Shown: one piece after another, positions 41,119 to 49,180 of the stretch | Layout: the number at the start of each line of letters is the position of its first letter | How positions within the stretch are numbered: position 1 is the stretch's first letter | Source: Pseudoxanthomonas winnipegensis | GTDB lineage: Bacteria > Pseudomonadota > Gammaproteobacteria > Xanthomonadales > Xanthomonadaceae | Assembly (NCBI RefSeq): GCF_004283755.1 | Contig: NZ_SHMH01000002.1 | Span: forward strand, 186,001-250,000 | Length of the DNA: 64,000 nucleotides | Reading direction: 5' to 3' | Notes under the pieces: model-generated | Told to the model about the DNA's origin: nothing | Databases searched by the model: none | Seen by the model: the letters and a program-made list of their open reading frames with translations, nothing else | Translations under genes and position numbers: made by a program

Positions 41119-42012
41119 TCAGCGATACGGCCCCGGCCCCTTCCACACCAGCTCGCCGCGGTGGTACACGCGCTGCATGTTGATGATGTCGCGCGAGTCG
41201 CCGATGCCCTTGAGCTCGGGTGAATCCGGCGGCAGCGCGCGGCACGGGCCGGAGCCGTTGCGCAGCACGATCTCCAGCGGGCACACCATCAGGTATTCGG
41301 TGCCGGGCAGGGGGATGAAGAACTCCTTCATGCCCTGCGCCATCCAGGTGCGCACGCGTTCTTCCACGCGCGGTTCGTAATAGGCCTGGTAGCCGCCGAC
41401 GGACAGGCTGGCGCCATCCATGCCGCTGTCGCGGCCGCGGCCCTGGTTGAGCGCCGGGCTGTCGTCGAAGCCGGCGTTCTCCGGCGCGCTGTCCTGGGCG
41501 ATGTAGCCGGGCGGATGGCCCCAGTTGGGCGAGCGGCGGTCGGTCGGCGGCGGGTTGGCCGGCGGGCGCGTGGACGCCTGGGGCGGGGTCTGCGCCGGCG
41601 CGGGCACGGGCGGGCTGGGCGTGGCGCTGGGCGCGGGCGTGGTGTCGGCCTCGGTCAGCAGCGGGTCGGCCGCGTGGTCCACGCGCGTGGTCTGCAGGCG
41701 CGAGGCCGGCGGCGGCTTGCGCGCGACCTTCGGCTTGGGCGGGACCGGCGTGGGCGGGGTGGGCTGGCGCGAGGGCGGCGGGCTGGGCGGGGCCGGATCG
41801 GCCGGCGCGGTGCTCTCGCCGATGAAGTCCACCCGCGTGCGGCCGCCGGCCGGCGCGCCCTGGGTGGTCTGCACCATCGGCACGTCGGCATGCAGCAGTA
41901 CCCACAGCATCAGCAGGTGCAGCAGCAGGCTCAGCAGCGCGCCGACCCAGGGGTCGACGCGGTCGTTCCAGGGCCGGGTCCGCGCACGCGCGGGGTTCGA
42001 CGCGTCGCTCAT
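41119..42012 (-). CDS. Proline-rich membrane protein of TonB-like architecture
   Basis: From ATG 42012 the product is 297 residues. There is one membrane segment (WVGALLSLLLHLLMLWVLLHA), then a short RVDFIGES motif and a long Pro/Ala-rich, lysine-containing linker (about 90-180) suited to span the periplasm. The C-terminal globular domain has YYEPRVEERVRTWMAQGMKEFFIPLPG. The layout is that of an energy transducer, but the C-terminal domain is not the standard TonB fold, so partner and role are unknown. Confidence 0.65.
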   Translation of the reverse strand: MSDASNPARARTRPWNDRVDPWVGALLSLLLHLLMLWVLLHADVPMVQTTQGAPAGGRTRVDFIGESTAPADPAPPSPPPSRQPTPPTPVPPKPKVARKPPPASRLQTTRVDHAADPLLTEADTTPAPSATPSPPVPAPAQTPPQASTRPPANPPPTDRRSPNWGHPPGYIAQDSAPENAGFDDSPALNQGRGRDSGMDGASLSVGGYQAYYEPRVEERVRTWMAQGMKEFFIPLPGTEYLMVCPLEIVLRNGSGPCRALPPDSPELKGIGDSRDIINMQRVYHRGELVWKGPGPYR

Positions 42013-42326
42013 GCCGTCGGTGCGTCGAGGGGGCGGGACTTCATGGCGCTCTGGTGCGTGCGGCGGTGGGGTGTGCGCATCGTAGCGCGCCGGCGCGCGG
42101 CTTCCGTGGCAGGCGTTGACGCAAGGCCGCGTGGGTCGGGGCGGGCGCGGGCGGCGCAATGGCGTTTGCGCCGGGCTGCCCGGCGCGCTTCGGGAGCCGG
42201 GCGTGGCGCGGCGCGGCGGGGCCAAGACACGCTCTGGACGCGCAGTGTGCGATCTACGGATCCGACAGCCGTTGGATCGATCCGAACCCCGGCGCGGAAC
42301 GGCCCGGGTGTCGGGAGGAGCGGCGA

Positions 42327-42845
42327 GTGCAGAACGAAAGCGTGCAACACCAGGACCCCGCCAGGGGCCCCGACCTTGGGCAAGGTGCCGACCTGGCGAT
42401 GGCGCGCCTGCACGGGCTGGCCTGCGTCACCGATCGCACCGGCCGCCCGCTGCAGCTGGGCCAGGACCTGCGGCGGCTGATCTTGGCCGATGAGGCCGAG
42501 ATGCCGACCTCGCTGCTCGACCTGGTGGCGGTGCAGGGCCGGCCCGGGCTGCGCGACGCCCTGGATGCGCTGGCGTCCGACGCCGCGCCGCAGACGCTGG
42601 AGCTGCCACTGCGCACGCCGGCCGGCCTGCGCTGGTGCGCCTTCGAGGTCAGCGCGCAGCCGGCGCTGGGCGGCGGGACGCCCACCCTGCTGTGGCGGGG
42701 CACCGACATCCATAGACGCCAGCCACTTCCTACCGTCATTCCCGCGAAGGCGGGAATCCAGGGACTTTCGCGCGTTGGATCGAGGCGCTGGGTTCCCGCG
42801 TTCGCGGGAACGACGGGTTGGGTTTCCTCAGGAAGGAAAGTCTGA
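42327..42845 (+). CDS. PAS-domain protein ending in a palindromic repeat (truncated sensor)
   Basis: GTG 42327 follows a strong GGAGGAG. Residues 1-130 form a PAS-type domain ending LRWCAFEVSAQPALGGG and LLWRGTDIHRR, the kind of ending that precedes a signalling output domain in histidine kinases or diguanylate cyclases. The final 40 residues (VIPAKAGIQGL ...) are translated from a dispersed palindromic repeat at 42735-42825. The original gene was probably longer and has lost its output domain. Confidence 0.7.
   Translation: MQNESVQHQDPARGPDLGQGADLAMARLHGLACVTDRTGRPLQLGQDLRRLILADEAEMPTSLLDLVAVQGRPGLRDALDALASDAAPQTLELPLRTPAGLRWCAFEVSAQPALGGGTPTLLWRGTDIHRRQPLPTVIPAKAGIQGLSRVGSRRWVPAFAGTTGWVSSGRKV
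42735..42825. repeat. Dispersed REP pair at the end of the PAS gene
   Basis: CGTCATTCCCGCGAAGGCGG at 42735-42754 and, in inverse orientation, TTCCCGCGTTCGCGGGAACG around 42792-42811 form the two arms of this repeat. It is the same family as at 25418, 43061, 48371, 54284 and 58273. Confidence 0.8.
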
Positions 42846-42909
42846 CTTCTGGGTACAGCTGGGAGGACCGAGAAAGCGGGGAAAGCCCGTCGCCACGGGC
42901 GGCTCCCCT

Positions 42910-42986
42910 GTAGAGCGGAGCTTGCTCCGCTGCTTTTCGTTCAGTTCGTGGGAAAGGCCCCAGCGGAGCAAGCTCCGCTCTACAGG
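42910..42986. repeat. AGCGGAGC-type inverted repeat hairpin
   Basis: GTAGAGCGGAGCTTGCTCCG at 42911-42930 is mirrored by CGGAGCAAGCTCCGCTCTAC at 42964-42983, a long near-perfect hairpin with a second palindrome in each arm. Copies occur at 52470-52582 and 52768-52882. Confidence 0.8.
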
Positions 42987-43060
42987 CAGACCGTCGCGAG
43001 ATTTGAGGAGACAGTTGCTCCCGCAAGTGCAGTGACTGACAGCCGCCAGCCACTTCCTGC

Positions 43061-43146
43061 CGTCATTACCGCGAAGGCGGGAACCCAGGGACTTTCGCGC
43101 ACAGCGCCCAAGGCGCTGGATGCCCGCGTTCGCGAGATTGACGGTT
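43061..43146. repeat. Dispersed REP-type repeat, degenerate copy
   Basis: CGTCATTACCGCGAAGGCGG at 43062-43081 is mirrored by the CGCGTTCGCGAGATTGACGG arm near 43126-43145. This copy has diverged from the perfect palindrome seen at 25424, and it lies directly downstream of the GST gene stop. Confidence 0.7.
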
Positions 43147-43156
43147 CTTTGCGCCT

Positions 43157-43774
43157 TCAGCGGCCGCTCGAGCGTTCCAGCACGGTCTTGACGGCGGGGT
43201 CGCGCGCCATGGCCTGCATGAAGCGGGCCAGGTTGGAGTACTTGCGCCAGCTCTCGCCGGCCTTGTCCGACCAGCGCGCCATGACGAAGGCGTAGGCGTC
43301 GGCCACGCTGCGGCGGCCGGCGTAGACGTGGTCGGTGTCGCCGATCAGCGCGTCCAGGTGGGCCAGCACGCGTGCGATGCGTGCGGGTGCGGCGTCGCGC
43401 ACCGCCTGCAGCGCCGCCTCGCTGGCGTCGGTGGTGTAGCGCTCAGGGGTGAAGAAGGGCCAGAACGCCGGATGCATGTCGCCGGTCAGGAAGGCCAGCG
43501 TCTCGTTGAACACGAACTGCGCCTCGATGCCCGCGTCGGCGCCCAGCCCGGCCTCGGGATGGCGCTGGACGATGTACTGCAGGATGGCATCGGCCTGGGT
43601 CATCGCGCGTGCGCCGCCGATGTCCAGCGCCGGCACCGTGCCCAGCGGGTTGATGGCGCGGTAGGCGTCCGCGTGCGGGTCGACCTTCACCGCCTCGTAG
43701 TCGGCATCGGCCCATTCCAGGGCGATCCAACAGGCCAGGGCGCAGGTGCCGGGGGCGTAGTAGAGCTTCATCAT
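43157..43774 (-). CDS. Glutathione S-transferase family protein
   Basis: The 205-residue product has the two-domain GST form. The N-terminal thioredoxin-like part is MKLYYAPGTCALACWIALEW with NPLGTVPALDIGG and the conserved cis-Pro. It is followed by a helical C-terminal domain with SVADAYAFVMARW. The family conjugates glutathione to electrophiles or reduces them. ATG 43774 follows an AAGGAACAG stretch; an ATG one codon later is also possible. Confidence 0.88.
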   Translation of the reverse strand: MMKLYYAPGTCALACWIALEWADADYEAVKVDPHADAYRAINPLGTVPALDIGGARAMTQADAILQYIVQRHPEAGLGADAGIEAQFVFNETLAFLTGDMHPAFWPFFTPERYTTDASEAALQAVRDAAPARIARVLAHLDALIGDTDHVYAGRRSVADAYAFVMARWSDKAGESWRKYSNLARFMQAMARDPAVKTVLERSSGR

Positions 43775-44021
43775 GGGACTGTTCCTTGCGTATGTCCGGC
43801 GGGTGCGGGCCGCATGATTCCACGCGCCGGGTCGATCTGCTGTCGTCGGGTGCCCTGCGGCGTTGCAGGCCCGTGCCATCGAGCATGGTCGATGCGGATT
43901 CCGAGCTTCCTTCTGCCATGTCGTCCGCTCTCCCACTGTGCTGCTGGTCGGCGACGTCAAAAGCAGCAGCATCAATCGCCGCCGTGCCGGTCGCCTGCGC
44001 CGGGTGAACAGTGCCGCGTTC
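43775..44021. other. Intergenic region, nothing recognised
   Basis: No gene or repeat was identified in this 247-bp gap between two minus-strand genes. Confidence 0.4.
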
Positions 44022-44930
44022 CTACGGCTCCCGGCATTGCGTCAGGACCAGTTCGCGCAGCCAGCGATGCGCCGCATCGCCGTGCAGGCGCGGGTGCCAC
44101 ATCTGCGAGACGGTGATGCCGGCCAGCGGCACCGGCAACTTGAAGGCGTGGAGCGAGGTCGCGTCTGCGGTGCCCTGGCTGGCGGCATAGGAGGCGGGCA
44201 CCAGCGCGATCAGGTTCGAAGCGCGGGCCACGGCCACCGCGGCTGGAAAGCCGGGCACCACCGCGACGATGCGACGCCGCAGGCCGAGCCTGGCCAGGGC
44301 GTCATCGACCGGGCCGTGGTCGCGCGCATGGCGCGAGGCGACCACATGGCCATGCGCGACGTAGTCCTGTGCCGTGACCTCGCGCGGCCTGGCCAGCGGA
44401 TGTCCCGCGCGGACCACGCCGACGAAGTGGTCGCGGAACAGCGCCTGCACGCGCACTTCAGGACCCATCGCGTTCAGCACGCCGATCTCCAGATCGGCCT
44501 CGCCCTCGCGCAGCGGCGCGGCGGTCTTCTGCGCCTTGGCCGCGAAGCGCAGCTGCACGCCAGGGGCCGCGTGCGCGACGGCGGCGATCAGGCGCGGGCC
44601 GAAGGCTTCGATGAAGCCGTCGTTGGCGCGGAGGGTGAACACGCGTTGCAGCGTGGCCAGGTCGAGTGTCGTCGGCGGCGGCTGCAGGACGGCGCGCGCA
44701 TCCTCGACCGCGGTGCGCGCACGGTCGCGGAGCGCTTCGGCATAGGGCGTGAGCACCATCTGCCGGCCAGCGCGCACCAGCAGCGCATCGCCGGTGGTGT
44801 CGCGCAGCCGGGTGAGCGTGCGGCTCATCGCCGAGGGGCTCAGGCCCAGCCTGCGCGCGGCGCCGGCGACGCTGCCGCTGGCCAGCAGCGCGTCCAGGGC
44901 GATCAACAGGTTGAGGTCGGGGACGGACAT
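44022..44930 (-). CDS. LysR-family transcriptional regulator
   Basis: The 302-residue product has an N-terminal winged HTH (DLNLLIALDALLASGSVAGAARRLGLSPSAMSRTLTRL) and a periplasmic-binding-like effector domain (from about 95). It is divergent from the SDR at 45062, the usual sign that it controls that gene. A 12-bp direct repeat lies between. Confidence 0.9.
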   Translation of the reverse strand: MSVPDLNLLIALDALLASGSVAGAARRLGLSPSAMSRTLTRLRDTTGDALLVRAGRQMVLTPYAEALRDRARTAVEDARAVLQPPPTTLDLATLQRVFTLRANDGFIEAFGPRLIAAVAHAAPGVQLRFAAKAQKTAAPLREGEADLEIGVLNAMGPEVRVQALFRDHFVGVVRAGHPLARPREVTAQDYVAHGHVVASRHARDHGPVDDALARLGLRRRIVAVVPGFPAAVAVARASNLIALVPASYAASQGTADATSLHAFKLPVPLAGITVSQMWHPRLHGDAAHRWLRELVLTQCREP

Positions 44931-44957
44931 GGCGTGCGGCGGCGGGTCGGGGACGCG

Positions 44958-44991
44958 TGCATGCCGTGCACTCTATCAATGCATGCCGTGC
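44958..44991. promoter_or_regulatory. Direct repeat TGCATGCCGTGC, candidate LysR-type binding region
   Basis: TGCATGCCGTGC occurs at 44958-44969 and exactly again at 44980-44991, a 22-bp spacing (two helix turns). It lies between the divergent LysR and SDR genes. LysR sites are more often T-N11-A palindromes, so the role is inferred from position. Confidence 0.5.
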
Positions 44992-45061
44992 GCCTTCCGC
45001 ATGCGTGGGGACGCCCCTAGCCTGAGGGGACTGGCGCACGGCGCCGCACGGGAGTCGCACC

Positions 45062-45763
45062 ATGAAACCCTCATCCAACACCGTCCTGCTGATCGGCGCT
45101 TCGCGCGGGCTTGGCTACGCGATGGTGGAGCAGTACTTGGCGCGCGGCTGGCGGGTGATCGCCACGGCCCGCGCGCATTCCACCGAGCGCCTCGACGCGC
45201 TGTCGCGCCTGCGTCCCGGGGCGTTGCGCGTGGAGACGGTGGATATCACCGAGCCGGCGCAGATCGCCGCCCTGCGCGCACGCCTGGAAGGCGAGACGAT
45301 CGACCTGCTGTTCGTCAATGCCGGCGTGGTCAACACCGATGACGAGGCGATCGTGGCGGACGTGGCCACCGACGAATTCCTGCGGGTGATGCTGACCAAC
45401 ACCCTGAGCCCGATGCGCGTGGTCGAAGCGCTGCAGGACCTGGTGCCTTCAGGCGGCACGATCGGGCTGATGTCCTCGGGCCAGGGCAGCCTGACCAACA
45501 ACACCCGAGCCGGGCATGAGGCCTACCGGGCCAGCAAGGCGGCGCTGAACATGTGCATGCGCAGCTTCGCCGCGCGCCATGCCGAGGACCCGCGCACGCT
45601 GCTGCTGATGGCGCCGGGCTGGGTCAAGACCGACATGGGCGGGCCGGATGCGCGGCTGACCATCGAGGAGAGCATCCCGAACCTGCTCGACACCATGGAG
45701 GCGCAGCGCGGCCGCGCCGGGTTGCAGTATCTGGATTATCTGGGGCGTACGGTGCCGTGGTGA
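45062..45763 (+). CDS. Short-chain dehydrogenase, likely LysR-regulated
   Basis: The 233-residue SDR has LIGASRGLG as cofactor motif, the NAG in FVNAGVVN, and catalytic YRASK. It belongs to the atypical or csgA-like SDR group by length and the LMAPGWVKTDMGG loop. Substrate is unknown. The start follows a GGGAGTCGCACC leader. Confidence 0.87.
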   Translation: MKPSSNTVLLIGASRGLGYAMVEQYLARGWRVIATARAHSTERLDALSRLRPGALRVETVDITEPAQIAALRARLEGETIDLLFVNAGVVNTDDEAIVADVATDEFLRVMLTNTLSPMRVVEALQDLVPSGGTIGLMSSGQGSLTNNTRAGHEAYRASKAALNMCMRSFAARHAEDPRTLLLMAPGWVKTDMGGPDARLTIEESIPNLLDTMEAQRGRAGLQYLDYLGRTVPW

Positions 45764-45815
45764 GGTGAGGTTGGGGGGGGCGGGTGTGCGGTGGCGGTGG
45801 ATAGTTTGTGGATTC

Positions 45816-45906
45816 GGGATTCGGGATTCGGGAATCGGGATTCGGGAATCGGGAATCGGGAATCGGGAATCGGGAATCGGGAATCGGGAATCGGGAATCG
45901 GGAATC
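45816..45906. repeat. 7-bp tandem repeat array (GGGAATC), 13 units
   Basis: Thirteen consecutive 7-mers: first GGGATTC twice, then mostly GGGAATC with one GGGATTC. Heptamers shift frame and are prone to slippage. The array lies after the SDR stop and before any start codon of the M61 gene, so it would not alter a protein. Confidence 0.9.
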
Positions 45907-45957
45907 GGGAATGGCGCTTGGGCTCGGACTCGTGGGAAGCGTCAGCGCAGGTGATCT

Positions 45958-46217
45958 GCCCCCTCCCTTGCGCGTAGCGCAGGGGAGGGTTGGGGAGGGG
46001 TGCTCTTCGCGGTTAAGCAAGGAGAAGCGAAAACTCATCGGTAACGGCAGGCGCCGACAGCAACAGCTAACAGCAACGGCTAACAGCAACGGCTAACAGC
46101 AACCGCTAACAGCAACCGCTAACAGCAACCGCTAACAGCAACCGCTAACAGCAACCGCTAACAGCAACCGCTAACCCCTCCCCAGCCCTCCCCTGCGCTG
46201 CGCGCAAGGGAGGGGGC
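45958..46217. repeat. Inverted C/G-rich repeat pair flanking a 13-bp tandem array
   Basis: The left arm (45958-46001) is GCCCCCTCCCTTGCGCGTAG then CGCAGGGGAGGG and TTGGGGAGGGG. The right arm (46173-46217) is its inverse with few differences. The intervening segment holds the 13-bp array at 46056-46172. Overall it looks like a small non-autonomous element or a folded intergenic repeat. Confidence 0.7.
46056..46172. repeat. 13-bp tandem repeat array (AACAGCAACCGCT), 9 units
   Basis: Nine head-to-tail units, 117 bp in total. The first three differ slightly (GACAGCAACAGCT, AACAGCAACGGCT twice) and the last six are identical, as expected for recent slippage. Confidence 0.9.
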
Positions 46218-46331
46218 GGGTCATGCGACTTGCAGGGGAATACGCGCGCGGCAGCTTCGACATGCGACGCACTGGCCGCTGCGGTGCTAGGGTGCGCCGC
46301 TGTCCCGATCCCTTGCTTGCTGGAGCCTGTC

Positions 46332-48281
46332 ATGCCCCTGGTTCGCCGCGCCGCCGCGTCCGCTTCGATCCTTCCCCGTGCCCGACTGGCCGCCGCGCTG
46401 GGCCTGGCGTTGCTGGCCGGCACGGCCTCGGCGCAGATTGTGCGCAAGGCTGATGTCCCGCCGCCACAGGACGTCGCCTATCCCGGCCAGATCCAGCTCA
46501 AGGTCGATGCCAGCGATACGCGCCAGGGCATCTTCCGCGTCCACGAGTCCCTGCCGGTGCAGGCCGGCCGGGTCACGCTGCTGTATCCGGAGTGGATCCC
46601 CGGCGCGCATTCGCCCAGCGGCCCGGTCGCGCAGCTGGCCGGGCTGAGCTTCAGCGCCAACGGCAAGCCGCTGCCGTGGAAGCGCGATCCCTATGACGTC
46701 TATGCCTTCCATGTCGACGTGCCGGCCGGCGCGACCACGCTGGAGGCGGACTTCCAGTATCTGTCCAGCCGCGGCGGCGGGTTCCAGATGACCGACCGCA
46801 TGCTGATGCTGGACTGGGACCAGATGTCGCTGTATCCGGCCGGCTACTACACGCACGGCATCCAGGTGCAGCCCAGCGTGACGCTGCCGGCCGGCTGGCA
46901 GTTCGGCAGCGCCCTGCGCGCGGCGTCGAAGGACGGCGCCAGCACCACCTTCAACCCGGTGTCCTACGAGACGCTGGTCGATTCGCCGATCTACGCCGGC
47001 CTGCACTTCAAGCAGGTCGATCTGACGCCCACGGGCGGCGCGCCGGTGATGCTCAACATCGTCGCCGATGAGCCAAAGGACCTGGAGATTACGCCCGAGC
47101 AGCTGGCCGCGCATCGCGCGCTGCCGGTGCAGGCCACGCGCCTGTTCGGCTCGCACCATTACGACCACTACGACTTCCTGTTCTCGCTGTCCGACGAACT
47201 GGCCGGCAACGGCCTGGAGCATCACCAGTCCAGCGAGAACGGCCTGGACCGCAGCTACTTCACCGGCTGGAAGGACAACCCGACCGACCGCGACCTGCTG
47301 GCGCACGAGTTCACCCACTCCTGGAATGGCAAGTTCCGCCGCGGCGCGGACCTGTCCACGCCCAACTTCAGCGAGCCGATGGGCGATTCGCTGCTGTGGG
47401 TGTACGAGGGCGCCACGCAGTACTGGGGCTTCGTGCTGACCGCGCGCGCCGGGCTGTGGACGCCGCAGCAGTTCCGCGACGCGCTGGCGATGGTGGCGGC
47501 CAACTACGACCGCAACCGGGTCGGCTTCCAGTGGCGCACGCTGGAGGACACCACCAACGATCCCACCGCCGCCCATCGCGAGGCGCTGCCCTACCGCAGC
47601 TGGCAGATGAGCGAGGAGTACTACAGCGCCGGGCAGATGGTGTGGCTGCAGATCGACGCACGCCTGCGCCAGCTCACCGGCAACCGCAAGTCGCTGGACG
47701 ATTTCGCCAAGGCGTTCTTCGGCGTGGACGACGGCAGCTACGTGGTCCATCCGTACACCTTCCAGGACGTGGTCAACGCGTTGGATGGCGTGGCCCACGA
47801 CGACTGGGCGGGCTTCCTCAAGACGCGCGTGCAGACGGTGGCCCCGCCGCTGCTGGACGGCATCGCCGCCAGCGGCTGGAAACTGGTCTACACCGACACG
47901 CCCAGCGAGTACGAGGCCCAGTACAACCGCGCCGCGCAGTCGCCGCGGCATCGCTACAACTTCGCCTGGTCGATCGGCCTGACCATGAACCCGGACGGCA
48001 GCATCAACGACGTGCGCTGGAACGGGCCGGCGTTCAAGGCCGGGGTCAGCACCGGCGCCAAGCTGGTGGCGGTGAACGGGCAGGAGTATTCGACCGAGAC
48101 GCTGGCCCAGGCGATCACCGCGGCCAAGGGCGGCCAGACGCCGATCACCCTGCTGCTGCAGTTCCAGGGCGGGCTGCGCACGGTGCAGGTGGACTACCAC
48201 GATGGGCTGCAGTATCCGCACCTGGTACGGGTGGAGGGCACGCCGGATTACTTGAGTCAGATCATCCAGCCCAGGGGTTGA
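46332..48281 (+). CDS. M61-family metallopeptidase with PDZ domain
   Basis: The 649-residue protein has a Sec signal (LAAALGLALLAGTASAQ), so it is exported. The zinc site is HEFTHSWNGKFR near residue 325, the M61 hallmark, with a downstream Glu in WVYEGATQYWG. A PDZ domain (RWNGPAFKAGVSTGAKLVAVNG) lies near the C-terminus. The family includes glycyl aminopeptidases. ATG 46332 is taken because it begins the signal peptide; the open frame reaches back to 46230. Confidence 0.88.
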   Translation: MPLVRRAAASASILPRARLAAALGLALLAGTASAQIVRKADVPPPQDVAYPGQIQLKVDASDTRQGIFRVHESLPVQAGRVTLLYPEWIPGAHSPSGPVAQLAGLSFSANGKPLPWKRDPYDVYAFHVDVPAGATTLEADFQYLSSRGGGFQMTDRMLMLDWDQMSLYPAGYYTHGIQVQPSVTLPAGWQFGSALRAASKDGASTTFNPVSYETLVDSPIYAGLHFKQVDLTPTGGAPVMLNIVADEPKDLEITPEQLAAHRALPVQATRLFGSHHYDHYDFLFSLSDELAGNGLEHHQSSENGLDRSYFTGWKDNPTDRDLLAHEFTHSWNGKFRRGADLSTPNFSEPMGDSLLWVYEGATQYWGFVLTARAGLWTPQQFRDALAMVAANYDRNRVGFQWRTLEDTTNDPTAAHREALPYRSWQMSEEYYSAGQMVWLQIDARLRQLTGNRKSLDDFAKAFFGVDDGSYVVHPYTFQDVVNALDGVAHDDWAGFLKTRVQTVAPPLLDGIAASGWKLVYTDTPSEYEAQYNRAAQSPRHRYNFAWSIGLTMNPDGSINDVRWNGPAFKAGVSTGAKLVAVNGQEYSTETLAQAITAAKGGQTPITLLLQFQGGLRTVQVDYHDGLQYPHLVRVEGTPDYLSQIIQPRG

Positions 48282-48370
48282 GCGCGGCTGGCGGGGCTGT
48301 GGTGGCCGGGGTGCGGATAAGCCACGGTCATCCCCGTAAACACTTTCATTCGTCCGCGTAGCCATAGCCG

Positions 48371-48455
48371 TCGTTCCCGCGAACGCGGGAACCCATGGAC
48401 GTTTGCGGGAGGCGCTAAAGGCACTGGATTCCCGCTTTCGCGGGAATGACGGTAG
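48371..48455. repeat. Dispersed REP pair after the M61 gene
   Basis: TTCCCGCGAACGCGGGAACC is at 48375-48394. The inverse arm TTCCCGCTTTCGCGGGAATG is near 48429-48448, with the linking CCATGGACGTTTGCG. Confidence 0.8.
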
Positions 48456-48542
48456 AGGGGTCTGCGTGTGCTGAAGCGGCGTTGCGCCGCGCACGCGATC
48501 GTCCTTTGCCGGAACGACGGCGTAGGCCGCCGGCCCTGGCGC

Positions 48543-48983
48543 TCAGCCGCCGCGCGCCGCGGTCTCGACGATGCGGTAGAGCTTGAGGACGGCCTCCATC
48601 TCGGCGTCGCTCATGTCGCCGAAGGTCTTCTTGCGCAGGGCGTTCAACTGGGTCTCCAGCTGCTGGCGGATGGCTTCGCCGGCCTCGGTCAGCCAGAGCT
48701 TGTTGGCGCGGCGGTCGCTGACGTCGTTCTCGCGCCGGACCAGGCCGGCGGCGGCCAGCTTGTCCAGGATGCGCACCAGCGAGGGGCCCTCGACGCCGAT
48801 CAGCTGGGCCAGCTCGATCTGGCGCACGCCGCCGCCGGCACGGCCGATCATCAGCAGGGGCGTGGTCATCGCGTTGGACAGGCCGTGGCCGGCCAGCGCA
48901 GCGTCCACCACCTTCTGCCATTGACGGCCGGCCTGCATCAGGCCGGAGGACATGCGGAAACGAAGCGGATCGGAGGCGGCCAT
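48543..48983 (-). CDS. MarR-family transcriptional regulator
   Basis: The 146-residue product has the winged helix IELAQLIGVEGPSLVRILDKLAAAGLVRRENDVSDRRANKLWLTEAGE with the conserved DxR after the wing. The gene is divergent from glgX, but nothing shows control of glycogen metabolism. Downstream is an intergenic repeat. Confidence 0.88.
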   Translation of the reverse strand: MAASDPLRFRMSSGLMQAGRQWQKVVDAALAGHGLSNAMTTPLLMIGRAGGGVRQIELAQLIGVEGPSLVRILDKLAAAGLVRRENDVSDRRANKLWLTEAGEAIRQQLETQLNALRKKTFGDMSDAEMEAVLKLYRIVETAARGG

Positions 48984-49180
48984 CGGGGCGGTGGGGACGC
49001 GCGTGGAGTGATGAACATACTATCGATTGCGCGACGCTTGTCACGCCGAATTCACGCTCTTTTTGTCTGGGCGGCGCGGACGGCGATCGAAGCCGACCGC
49101 GGGGCGACGGGCGCCATGTGCTGACGCGACCTCGACAAGAGCGCCCACATGCTCCGTCCTCCCCACTGCGGCTCCCCACG

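Noticed and set aside
45816-46172. CRISPR or phase-variation repeats inside a gene
   Set aside because: Units of 7 and 13 bp without spacers, and they lie between genes, not in a coding frame that looks real.
48984-49180. Shared operator for MarR and glgX
   Set aside because: No palindrome comparable to that at 37649-37695 could be seen, so regulation of glgX by this MarR is not claimed.
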